Part shown: piece by piece, positions 1 through 10,500 of the stretch | Layout of the letters: each line of letters starts with the position of its first letter | How positions within the stretch are numbered: position 1 is the stretch's first letter | Assembly: GCA_002104945.1 (NCBI GenBank) | Contig: MCFH01000011.1 | Coordinates: 877,501-941,500 of the forward strand | From: Piromyces finnis | Lineage: Eukaryota; Neocallimastigomycota; Neocallimastigomycetes; Neocallimastigales; Neocallimastigaceae | Length of the DNA stretch: 64,000 nucleotides | Reading direction: 5' to 3' | Program-made: the position numbers and the translations under genes | The notes under the pieces: model-generated | What the model was told of the DNA's origin: nothing | Seen by the model: only the letters and a program-made list of their open reading frames with translations | Databases searched by the model: none

Positions 1-2
1 CT

Positions 3-1349
3 AGCCATACCAAAAATAAAACACATACCTTTCATATTAATTGTTATTATAAAGCTAAAGAAGGTTATCTTTTCCTTCTTAATGAAGGTATATTCTTTGG
101 AGCTAAAAAACCTTCTCTCTATTTCCCAATGAATAATGTTCTTTCTATTAAAGTCACAAATGTTACAAGTCGAACTTTTAATTTAAATATTCGTCGTCTT
201 CAATACACTGCGGAGAGTCAAGAATTATTAAGTAAAAAAATAAAATTAGATAAGGAAAATAGTCAACAACAACAACAACAACAACAGCAGCAGCAAGAAG
301 AAGAAGAGCAACAACAACAACAACAAAATAATACTGAAGAAGAAAATTATGAATTTTCAATGATCGATAGTGTTGAATTTGATGCTATTATGGATTATAT
401 AAAAAAACATAAAACAGAATGGTCTACTAATCGTAATGGTGAATTTGGTATGAATACAGAAGAAATGGAAAATACAGAACAACAAAATGATGAAGCTGAT
501 AGTAAGGATGAAGATAAAAGGTCAAACAATAAGAAATCTGTCAAGGGTAAAGCAAATAGTAATGGTAGAAATGATGAGTTACAAAATATTATGACCTTTG
601 TGGATGAGGATGAAAGTAATGATGAAGATTACAATCCAGATGATGATAGTGATTCTGAAGATAGTGATGAAGATTCTGATATAGATTTAGATAAAAATCA
701 AGAAAAAATAGATATGGAAAACGATAAAGAAGTATTAAAATCCATGAATGAAGGAAATAAAAATATAGAAGAAAGTGATGGAAATAATGATGCACCAAAA
801 TCATTAAGAAGTCGGAAGCCAAGAAAGAATTCTGTTAAAGCAAAACTTGTAGAAAAATCTGAAGAAAATGACACACCATTATCCCCAATGATGGAGGATA
901 AACCAGAAGTAGGCGAGGATGAAGAAATTAGTGCAATTAGTTCTAATGTTGAAGAAATTTCCTTATCTTCTGCAGATCCTACTCCTTCATCCACAAAACG
1001 TTCAAAACGTAAATCTTCCAATCCAAGAAAAGTATCGACCACCGCAAATAAAGGAAAATCATCAACCACCAATACAAAAAGAAGATCATCAAAAAATTCA
1101 AAAATAGATAATAATGATACCAATTCTTCATCTCAAGAAAAGTCAATTAGAAATACTACCACTACCACCACCACCACCACTACTACTACTACTACTAATA
1201 GTAGTAGTAATAATGATAACAATAAAAAGAAACAACTTACTATAAGTGATCTTTTTAATAAAACTGCCAATAAAAACAAAATATCTTCATCTATACAAAT
1301 TGAACATGAAGATGAGGATGAAGAGGAGGATGAAATCTTGTTTGAATAA
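3..1349 (+). CDS. RTT106-like: Rtt106-like histone chaperone, 3' part (5' end outside window)
   Basis: The frame is open from base 3, so the true start lies before the window. The first 60 or so codons resemble the second half of an Rtt106/Pob3-type tandem PH domain: a KEGYLFLLNEGIFFGAKKP stretch, then FP..N...I....V..RTFNLNI. This fold binds H3-H4 in nucleosome assembly behind replication forks, so a nuclear role is expected. The rest is low complexity: poly-Gln/Glu (about 265-330), Asp/Glu/Ser-rich acid stretches (590-720), basic Ser/Lys blocks and a Thr run (1155-1197). Acidic tails are usual in this family. Near the C-terminus is QLTISDLF, close to a PCNA-interacting (PIP) box, followed by an acidic end. 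The gene converges on the RFWD3-like gene. Family call from recognised motif pattern; Pob3 or another PH-domain chaperone is the alternative. Confidence 0.75.
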   Translation, partial: SHTKNKTHTFHINCYYKAKEGYLFLLNEGIFFGAKKPSLYFPMNNVLSIKVTNVTSRTFNLNIRRLQYTAESQELLSKKIKLDKENSQQQQQQQQQQQEEEEQQQQQQNNTEEENYEFSMIDSVEFDAIMDYIKKHKTEWSTNRNGEFGMNTEEMENTEQQNDEADSKDEDKRSNNKKSVKGKANSNGRNDELQNIMTFVDEDESNDEDYNPDDDSDSEDSDEDSDIDLDKNQEKIDMENDKEVLKSMNEGNKNIEESDGNNDAPKSLRSRKPRKNSVKAKLVEKSEENDTPLSPMMEDKPEVGEDEEISAISSNVEEISLSSADPTPSSTKRSKRKSSNPRKVSTTANKGKSSTTNTKRRSSKNSKIDNNDTNSSSQEKSIRNTTTTTTTTTTTTTTNSSSNNDNNKKKQLTISDLFNKTANKNKISSSIQIEHEDEDEEEDEILFE

Positions 1350-1727
1350 GCAAAAACATATATATATATATATAATAATATAATAATATATATTTATTAA
1401 TATAATAAATATATTTTATACCTTTTTATCTCTATTTATCTAATTATATAACCCTATTATTTATACTATTTCAATATTATATCCTACTATTTTTTTTTTA
1501 ATGTAATACATTTAAGTTTCTATTGTACATGTATTTTTAATTTTAATAAATAATAATAAATAAGAATTAAAATATTTGAATACACAAAAAAAAAAATTCT
1601 TTCTATATTAAAACTTTTTTTTTTTTTTTTTTGTATTCATATCATATACTCGTCTCGTTAGAATACAAAAACTTGGGAATGAAATTATATATAATAAAAC
1701 TTTTAATTTTGTAAAATATATATTTTA

Positions 1728-1826
<99 letters not shown>

Positions 1827-1911
1827 TTAATTTATTTATAAAATTAGATAGGATGTGGGTATAATATTAAAATAATATATATATAACTCTAATTATATTT
1901 ATAATTATAAC

Positions 1912-1943
<32 letters not shown>

Positions 1944-2083
1944 CAATGATCTATAAAAATAAAAATAAAATTTTGGTAAAAATAATCTAATGTATTATAG
2001 GTATTATGAAATTTTGTAATCACTATAATTTTATTTTCTAGTTTGTATCTATCACACTTTTCATTTTTCTAATGATTTCTTTT
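1350..2083. other. Convergent intergenic region with (ATT)n microsatellite
   Basis: No gene is visible between the two convergent stop codons. It holds AT-rich 3' flanks, a pure T-run near 1617-1632, a long TTA/ATT triplet repeat at about 1730-1826 with one interruption near 1793, and (TA)n near 1912-1932. Confidence 0.7.
1730..1826. repeat. (TTA)n microsatellite
   Basis: About 32 near-perfect TTA/ATT triplets with one short phase break. Noncoding, in the 3' flank of both neighbouring genes; likely length-polymorphic. Confidence 0.9.
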
Positions 2084-5000
2084 TTAATTGGATTGATGAA
2101 TAAAAAGTTTATTTTCATTAAGAGCACAAAGGTAATTTGAATCCTTTATGGTACATACATCAACATCTAAAATAGGCCCTTCTTCATAGGACTGTATTTC
2201 CTGACAAAGAGAATGAACCCCTAAAGAATTTTCATCATTCCAACTAATTTGCCATATACATATCTTTTATTGTAAAAATGATAATTAGTAAATGAAACTA
2301 TTTATTATTATTATTATTATTATTTTACTTTATAAATAATTAAAATTAATGTTAGCATTTATTATTTCATTTGATGATAACTTTACCGATTTTGCATGGA
2401 CATCACTTACAATAGCATAACAATTATCAGTATTAAGTTGAGTATACAATGCTGCTTTAGTAATTAGATTTTGTTCATTACGTGCAACAATACTATGACG
2501 TTTTTTGAAAAGGCTATCGGGGTCATAATTTAGGTAGCCAATGGTATATACAGTAGCAAATTTATTAGCTATGGGTGTACCTTTTCGAGAAGTGACAATA
2601 CATTGGTTTGAATGAATATCATAATTTAAAGAAGTAATGGAAGCTTTTTTTTTTTTTAAAAAAAAAAAATAAAATAAAATAAAAAAGTTAATAAATCTCA
2701 TGAATATAAATAATTAATGTATGATATATAAAAGTAATATGTAAATAATATATATTATTTAAAGTATAAGTATATAAATGAATATATTGAAAAAAAAAAT
2801 TACTATGTTCTTCATTCCAACTTAAAAAAGAGTAATTTTTGTTACTAGTGGTTAAAAATTTTGTATTGTCCGAAGACGGTAGATGATATTGATCACTATT
2901 CATATTTCCTTTTCCATCCAATGGGCTACTTGCAATATCTGATAAAGAATTATCTCTATAGGACGGAATATTACTGGTTGGTGGTTCATTTGGATTAGCA
3001 TGAAGATTTGTATTTTCAAAAAAAGTATCAGAAGGTGTATTATCAACCAGTGATGGTTGATGATTTCGTTTACAAAAAAATATTTCATCAAGAGAGGCTC
3101 CCAGTATACCATCATAACATTCGCTTAATTGTGAATTAAAAGTCTTTGTTTCTTGTTTTGATATATAAAATAAGGAATGTACAGGTTTTCCTTTAATATG
3201 ACTTTCATTTGAACTTGAAATGATATCTAATGGCTTATTTAACTGACGAAGATCATAGGTATTGATTTGATTATTTGATAAACCAACAAAGAATTTATTT
3301 TCATCTTTCTTTGACCCTTTGAAATTTATATATTTATTATTTATTATATATACAAAAAAAGTTTATTTTTTAAACCATGTGATATAATTAACATCATTAT
3401 TAACTATAATTATCATGTTTTTTTTCTAAAAAAAAAAAAAAATTGAAATACATACAACAACAACTCCAACTTGGAGAATCCACATTAACCCTAATAATAT
3501 TAATAATATTATTTTAACATAAATGAGAATTATATAGGCATTCATTTTTATTATTATAGTAAATATCTTTGTTTAGAATACATCAAGAATACTTACGATG
3601 ATATTATATTCTTTTTATTAGCTGAATAAAGTTTAACGGTTCTATCCATTGAAGCTGTTAACAAGATATCTTTATAGGTATTATACTTTAAATCCTTAAT
3701 TTGTCTTTTATGAAGATTGATATAATCTACGGCCATATTAGTTTCAAGATTTATACCAAGAACCCCATGTTCATCTATACTTTTACTTTTTGTTACTATT
3801 GTTAAATTTTAATTTTGTGTAATTTTAAGATATAAATTAATAAATTATATTTTTGTGATAATGATATTAATATTGTTATATAATTCTTATATGTACCATA
3901 TATTATATTATCTTTGTTATTGAAAGTAAATACTTTTGAAATATTACGCTAAATATATATATATATATATTTATAATAGTAAGTTTTTTTTTTTTAAAAA
4001 AAAAAAAAAAAGGATAAAAAGAAATAATTTTAAAATTCAATTTCTTTACATTTTATTATTTTTGAATTATAATTTTATAATTATTAATTTAGTACACCTA
4101 CTTTATTAGAAATTTTCCAGGTTGATATTAAAGAAAATTTTTTCATTAGATAGTTTTGTTGTTGAGGATTCCAACGAAGTTTTCGTAATTGACTTTCATA
4201 ACTTTGAATTGCAATTTTTGTATCTTTTACCTCTTGCAATATATTGTTATAACTTTCTATTACACTATTATATTCTTTTTGAGTTTCTAATTTCTGCCGC
4301 TTAACTGCCTTATAATCTTCTTTTTCTTTTTCTAATTCTTTTTCATCAATTATCATATACTTTGAATAAACTGGGTATATTTCTTTTATACTAGCAAATT
4401 TACTATAAAAAAAAAAAAAAAAAAAGATTTGTATATTAATATAGATAAGAAATATTTATATTAATATAAAAATAAATGAAATTTTATATATATATATATT
4501 TTTTTTTTTAAAAAAAAGAAAGAATTGATGCTTACCCACAAATTGGACATCTTGTTTGGTTGTCTTTATGTTTTGTATTAAGCCATTCTTTGATACAACT
4601 GTTAGGTGTATATATAAATTTATTATTAAAAAATTAAAGTAATAAGATTTTGAAATTTATTTTATTAAATACCATTTTCCAAAGACATGGCCACCTATTA
4701 ATTTAATATTTATATTTGTATATTATATAATTATTCCAATAGGAATATAGAGTTAATATAATAATTAAACGCTATTATAATTATAATAATTAAAAATAAT
4801 ATATAATGATAAAAAATTAAAAAAATACATTTCAAAGAAGAAATCTGATGTTCTCCGGTCGAATTTAAAGGTCTAAAACATATTATACAATCTTCAGTCT
4901 ATAAAGCATTTAATAAGAGAATTGCATATGTACGACATATAATTATTATAGAAAATTATGAAATTTCAACATTTTATTATTAATATTACAATTATATATA

Positions 5001-5161
5001 TTTAAAATAAAATATGTCCATTAAGAATAAAATAAAAAATTTATTTATTTTTTTACAATTTCATCTGTATATTGATCTTCCTCTTTCTCTTCTTCGTTAT
5101 CTTTTTCTTCCTTCTTTTTTATATTTTTTTCTTGTTGAAAAATTTCACATTCCAATGACAT
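2084..5161 (-). CDS. RFWD3-like: RFWD3-like RING and WD40 E3 ubiquitin ligase, 11 exons
   Basis: Minus-strand exons: 5161-5057, 4898-4829, 4694-4673, 4598-4536, 4402-4102, 3948-3897, 3795-3597, 3490-3456, 3316-2804, 2643-2387, 2263-2084. All ten introns (74-160 nt) are GT-AG and phases close exactly, giving 599 codons including the stop. An acidic N-terminus (1-35) precedes a RING: C39-x2-C42, C59-G-H61-V-F-G, C67, C83-P-I-C86. A Lys/Glu coiled coil follows (about 95-185), then WD40-type repeats with WSCCW, a TASMDRTVKLY blade and a final ICIWQISW blade. RING, coiled coil, then WD40 in this order is the RFWD3 layout; in animals RFWD3 ubiquitylates RPA and RAD51 at stalled forks in the nucleus. 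It is shorter than the human protein (774 aa), mostly at the N-terminus. Exon 3 is a 22-nt microexon carrying the RING GHVFGK segment. Splice sites are predicted only. Confidence 0.85.
4673..4694 (-). other. 22-nt microexon inside the RING domain
   Basis: Flanked by AG on its 5' side and GT on its 3' side. It joins a phase-1 exon to a phase-2 exon and supplies the central GHVFGK of the RING. Skipping it would shift the frame and remove the metal-binding histidine. Confidence 0.75.
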
Positions 5162-6507
5162 TTCGAATTAATTTTTACATTAAAATAAAATAATTATATG
5201 AAAAAAAAAAAAAAAAAAAAAAGATATTTAAATTATTTTCATTGTAATTTTATTGCCAAAGAAATAATTATATTTCTAAGACTTTCAGGTTGTATGAAAT
5301 ATATTTGAATTTTTATAATAATTAAAGTTAATTATAAAATTTTGATTTTTTAAAATTTTTAAAAGTATAAAAAACGGCAAAAAAATTTATCCTAATGATT
5401 TATATAATCATTTACATTGTATAATTATAAATAAGAGTTAATAAGAGTATGTATAGCATTGATAAAAATCTATTTTTATAAACGATGATTAAAACATAGA
5501 TGCTTTAGCATTCTATAACAATTATTGAAAAGATATTTAAAAATTATTTTAAGGTCTAACATATTATCTCCACAGTTTTAATATTACTCTATTACTTCTT
5601 AAATATTTATTAAGAGAAGAGTCGATCGCTTTATTCAACTGTTGAAAAAACTATTATTTATATAATTTTATTTATATAATTATTGTTAAGTGAAAAGGGC
5701 AATTTTATATATGAAAATATAGAAAATGAAATTTTTATATGAATTGATATTGATATAAAAATAATATGTGACTTGAACATATTATTATATTAGTAATTTT
5801 TCCTAATATTAAATTTATATAGTTTTATTATAATATTAATTATTTCTACAATGTATAAGAATATAATGTAAATGTATGACAAATGTAATATCATTTAATG
5901 TAAAAGAATAATGTAAATGAATGATCCATATAGTTCTAGCCTTATAATTGGACAATTAATTATTAAGTAAGCCTCATTAGTATAAATAGACTAGAATAAA
6001 TATTATTAAAAAGGGCTTCTTGTTTTAGTTAGAATTTTAATATTTGACAAAGACAGAATGTTTTAGTATTTAGACAGAATAGAAATATTGGAACGTTATA
6101 AATAAAATTATTAATAAAATATATATTATTTAAAATTTAATTCTTTCTACAAAAATAAGTTTTTATATAAATATTATTATATAAAAACTTACTTTTGTCT
6201 TTTAATTATTATTATGTATTCTAAATATTAATTATATTAACTATTATTAAAATTTAACTTATTATTAATATTCTAAGTCTTCTTATTTTGTACTAAAAAA
6301 TATTATTCTTTATATTAAAAATTATTTTTATAATTTAACCCAATCAAATATATAAATTTATAAAATATTTGATTTTATGTAAATTATATTTTTATAATAA
6401 ACTATATAAAATTATTTAATAATTATTTTTCTATAATAAAACCTTTTACTAATATCAAATTTATAATATATTTATAATTATTATTTATAAATGTTGATAA
6501 ATAATAA
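5162..6507. other. AT-rich spacer with LTR-like sequence
   Basis: No gene is visible. A TATAAATAGA box near 5980 and a terminal ACA at about 6507, abutting retroelement coding sequence, suggest an LTR occupying roughly 5840-6507; its left edge is not certain. The stretch 6172-6482 recurs at 63158-63474 with few differences. Confidence 0.45.
6172..6482. repeat. Dispersed LTR-like repeat, copy 1
   Basis: Shares about 310 bp, in the same orientation, with 63158-63474. Both copies stop matching at the same TTATTATTTAT boundary, as expected at an element end. Confidence 0.6.
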
Positions 6508-6915
6508 TTAAATACAATCGATGATAAGGACATCGAAAACCTTATTTATGCATTCAAGAGAAAAAGTTCTGAAGAAAGAGATGAAAGTGAAGATGAGGAT
6601 CACGTGACTCAGTCGAAGAAAAAGAAACTTCGAGAAAATCCATTACCAATACACACAAAGGCCACTCAGATGAAGGAACAGCAAGAGATTCGAAATGAGA
6701 AAAATTCAAATTTCCATACCACTATTTCCCGCCTGGACATCTTAGACCCTTCGGTTATTGCAGGCAAGAATATTTCCTCTGCTAAGATGAAAAATAAAGA
6801 AGCCAGAAATAAAAGAAGAATTGGTCCGGATATACCAAGTAAACAGGACGAATTAGAAGAAGTTATAGATAGCAAAAAGTCACCCAAAAGCAACTATTAT
6901 GACTTCCTACGTTCT
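6508..6915 (+). pseudogene. Gag/protease-like retroelement ORF, 5' fragment
   Basis: Open frame of 136 codons with no upstream ATG; an in-frame stop lies just before it and LTR-like sequence abuts it. Highly charged (DESEDEDH, SKKKKLRE) and ends in NYYDFLRS at base 6915, where the tandem retroelement begins. Removing the tandem (with one GTTCT) and the third element (with one TATTG) brings this frame directly into the frame at 33838, so both pieces are one ORF. The listed-looking continuation past 6915 (CKELMFNK) is LTR sequence, not host protein. Confidence 0.7.
6911..6915. repeat. Target-site duplication GTTCT, left
   Basis: GTTCT directly before the first TGTAAAG. Its partner lies at 19508-19512, after the last LTR, so the whole LTR-int-LTR-int-LTR array occupies a single integration site. 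Confidence 0.85.
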
Positions 6916-7324
6916 TGTAAAGAACTAATGTTCAATAAATAAAAACACAAATATATAAAAAGGAAAATAATAAAAGCAAATAAAAATTTTATTATTGAAC
7001 ACTTAACAAAATTATAACAGGTTAGTGTTTAATAATTTTATTTTTATTATAAAATTTTTTTGTTAATAAAAACTCGAATTAAAAATAATTTTTTGAGAAA
7101 TTTCACTCGTATTTATATAAAAATTTTTAAAAGTAAATTTATAAAAATTTTACAACTTAATTTTTTAAGCCAATCAGAAATTATCTTCTTTGGTAAAATT
7201 TCGTTATAAAATATTTTAATAATTAAAAAAAAGATATTAATGAGGTTTCGAACTCGAGTAGTTCAAACCAAGGTCTTAGTTACTAACCACTAAGACAGGT
7301 TACTAATTTCTATGATTCGTTACA
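6916..7324 (-). repeat. LTR1 of tandem array (409 bp, 3' LTR, internally deleted)
   Basis: Same ends as the other two LTRs but lacking 361 bp present in them (12938-13298 in LTR2). The missing segment is bounded by GTTA direct repeats and LTR1 keeps one GTTA, so a microhomology deletion is the simplest reading. Confidence 0.85.
7225..7310 (-). promoter_or_regulatory. tRNA-like pol III promoter in LTR1
   Basis: On the coding strand: A-box-like TGTCTTAGTGG (7287-7297), B-box-like AGTTCGAAACC (7244-7254), 32 nt between them, and a T8 run at 7225-7232 about a dozen bases after the B box. CTTA/TAAG can close a D-arm; the T-arm stem is poor, so it is tRNA-derived rather than a functional tRNA. Same-spaced boxes lie at 13336-13389 and 19427-19480. 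Confidence 0.55.
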
Positions 7325-7337
7325 TGGTCCTCCTCCA
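7325..7337 (-). other. Polypurine tract of element 1
   Basis: On the coding strand CCTGGAGGAGGACCA directly precedes the 3' LTR start TGTAAC. This is the position and composition of the plus-strand primer. Between it and the ORF lie T-runs of over 20 and over 30 nt. The copy for element 2 is next to 13416. Confidence 0.7.
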
Positions 7338-7423
7338 GGATTCGGATACCAGACGAATCAACTAAATTTATTTGTTACTTTATTATAAGAGAAATAATTG
7401 AAACGAGTGAATACATTTTGAAA

Positions 7424-7454
<31 letters not shown>

Positions 7455-7523
7455 TGAATATTAAATTATAAATATATTTTTTCATTTTTTATTTTCTATT
7501 CTCTTTTTCTCTTATCAATTACT

Positions 7524-7568
<45 letters not shown>

Positions 7569-7577
7569 TAACTATTA

Positions 7578-10500
7578 CTAATGTGAATTATTAAAGTTTT
7601 TAATTAGTTCATCGCAGTTTAAATTACTTTCAGGTTCCCAAGATGCTTCTGAAAGCGGATAACCTTTCCATTTTATTAGATATTGAATCTTCCCATAATG
7701 CTTTCTTTTATCAAGTATTTCTTCTACTTCGTATTCTTCTTTTTCATTTACTATTATAGGTGGAGGTGGATCTTTGATTCTTCCAAAACTATCTTCATAA
7801 TACGGTTCTAGGTTTGAAACATGAACAATTGGGTAAATCTTCAGCGATTTTGGTAATTCTAATTTATAAGTGAGATTAGAGATTTTACTAATTATCCTAA
7901 ACGGGCCAAGTTTCCTAGGATTAAATTTTTTATTTCCTTTATGAATTATCAAGGAGCTATCCAACCATACTTTGTCACCAGTCTTGAATGTCGGAGGTTC
8001 TTGTCTATACTTGTCGGCGTATTTCTTTTGAACTTGGATGGCCTTCTTTAAGTTTTCTTTTAGTTTCTCCATTAGGTCTTCAAAGTCTCTTGTAAATTCT
8101 TCAGCTCTTGGAACATTCGTTTGGTCAGGAATTACCGGAGAGTATTTTGGGTGATAACCATAATTTAGGAAGAATGGTGAGAATTTTGTTGAGTCTTGAA
8201 CAGCATTATTGTAACTGAATTCTGCCAATGGAAGAAAGTTGATCCAATTTGTTCCTTTATAATTAGAAAAGCATCTTAAATATTGTTCAACAACGGAGTT
8301 TACCCTCTCCGTTTGGCCATTGGATTGATGATGATATGGTGAAGAATATTTAACATTGACGTCCAAAGATTGGCAAATAGATTTCCAAAATTTCGAAGTG
8401 AATTGCGCGCCTCTATCGGAAATAATTTCAGAGGGGAGACCGTGAATTTTGAAAATATAATTCAAAAAAGCAAAAGCAGTATCAGAAGCAGAAGGAATAC
8501 CTTTAAAGGGAATGAGGTGGCACATTTTAGTAAGGCGGTCAACTACAACAAGAATAGTGTTAAATCCATCAGAAGGAGGGAGGTCAGTAATGAAATCCAT
8601 AGAAATAGAAGCCCAAGGATGGTCACTAATCTCAAGGGGTTGAAGTAAACCATATGGTTTATGACGAGAAGGCTTGGAGCGGCAACAAATCTCACAAGAT
8701 CGGATATAATTCTTAACATCAATAGAAATGGATGGCCACCAAAAGTCACGAGAGATCAAAGAAATAGTTTTGCGGATACCAAAATGACCGGCAGAGGGGG
8801 AATCATGACAGAGTTTCAAAACGGAGGGACGGCATTTTAAAGGGACATAGATTCTATTATCAAAAAGAAGAAAACTATTACTAAGAGAGAATTTATTACT
8901 TTGTGGATGTGGAGCTGGGAGATTCTTATTTTCAAGAAAATTGCAAATGTCAATGTAAAAAGAGTCGTTCACATATTCAGATAATATTTCATCATTAAGA
9001 GAAGAAATGGAACAAATCAAAGCGCAGAAATTCTCAGGGCGTAAAACCGAAAAAGGAGCATCAGAAGGAAGAGAGGAATCTATATAATCAGGTCTTCGTG
9101 AAAGCGCATCAGGTTTACCATTTGATGAACCAGAGCGGTAGAGAATTTTAAAGTTAAATTCGGAAAGGAAAAGGGCCCAACGAACGAGACGTTGTGACAT
9201 TTTTTCCGGTTTCTTTTGATATAGTAAGTTTCGATGATCTGAATAAATAGTAAACGGGGTTAAAGCACCTTTGAGAAAATGTCGCCAAGTCTCAAGAGCA
9301 TTAACAATAGCTAAAAGTTCTTTATCGTATATAGGATAGTTTCTTTCAGCGGAAGTAAGAGATCTTGAATAGAAAGCGACAGGATGGATCATTTTATCAT
9401 CAGGAGATTTTTGAGACAGAACTGCTCCTATAGCAAAGTTGCTAGAGTCGGTTTCAACAATAAAGGGAAGATCACGATTTGGATGAGACAGGATGGGAGC
9501 AGATGAAATTAATGATTTAATGGTATTAAATGCATCAAGAGCTTCAGAGGAAAAATCAAATTTAACGTTTTTACGAAGTAGTCTGTGAAGGGGTTGTGCA
9601 ACTTTGGCAAAATTAGGAATAAACCGACGATAGTAGTTGGCTAGGCCAATAAAAGATTGAACTTCCTTGACACTGGACGGAACTGGCCAATTAATAATAG
9701 CAGAAACTTTATTGGGGTCCATATGTATACCTTCAGAGGATATACGATGACCAAGGAAATCAATAGAGGAAACAAAGAATTCACACTTTTCAAGCTTAGC
9801 ATAAAGACCAGCATTTCTTAAGCGATCCAGGACTTCGATAACGTGCTTAATGTGGGATTTATGGTTTTCAGAAAAAATAATTAAATCGTCAATATATGAA
9901 TAAACAAAAATCCCTAGAATATTTTCCAGAACATCATTGATAAAATGCTGAAAAACAGCCGGGGCGTTTTTCTGTCCGAATAGCATTACCAGATATTCAA
10001 AGTGGCCGAATTTGCAGGTGAAAGCTGTTTTATATTCATCACCCTTTTTGATTCGGACCAAGTTATATGCTGATCGTAAATCCAATTTTGAGAAGATTTT
10101 CGCTTTACCAAGATGCTCTAGCATATCTTGAATCAGAGGTAGAGGATAGGAATCTCTAATGGTAATTTTGTTGAGTTCCCTATAATCTTGACAAAGACGG
10201 AGTTCACCATTCTTTTTAGGAACGAAAAGTACAGGCGCACCAGCAGGAGATTTGGATTTCCTAATGAAACCCTTTTTGAGGTTTTCATCGATATAATCCT
10301 TCAAAACTCTTGTTTCTTCGTCTGTTAGTGGGTAGATTGGTCCATAAAATAGCTTGGCATTTTCGATTAGGTTTATTTGGCAATCATAAGGACGATGAGG
10401 TGGTAATTGATCAGCAGAAGATTCGCTAAAGACGTCCATATATGATTCTAATTCCTTCGGAAGTTTAGTAATAGGATTTGAGTCTTTAAGAGAGTTTTTT

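Noticed and set aside
1730-1826. CRISPR-like or satellite array
   Set aside because: It is a simple triplet microsatellite without spacers.
7239-7316. A functional tRNA gene in the LTR
   Set aside because: A and B boxes and a D-arm are present but the T-stem does not pair and no acceptor stem closes, so only a tRNA-derived promoter is claimed.
7325-7350. TGGTCCTCCTCCAGGATTCG right of LTR1 read as a tRNA primer-binding site
   Set aside because: It looks like a complement of a tRNA 3' end, but it lies next to the 3' LTR on the non-coding strand. On the coding strand it is the purine tract GGAGGAGGACCA before TGTAAC.
8370-8648. Plus-strand ORF of 92 codons inside element 1 (and its copy at 14461-14739), plus other antisense ORFs at 11192-11652 and 17283-17743
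   Set aside because: Exact antisense shadows of a conserved integrase/gag frame; no independent start context or domain.
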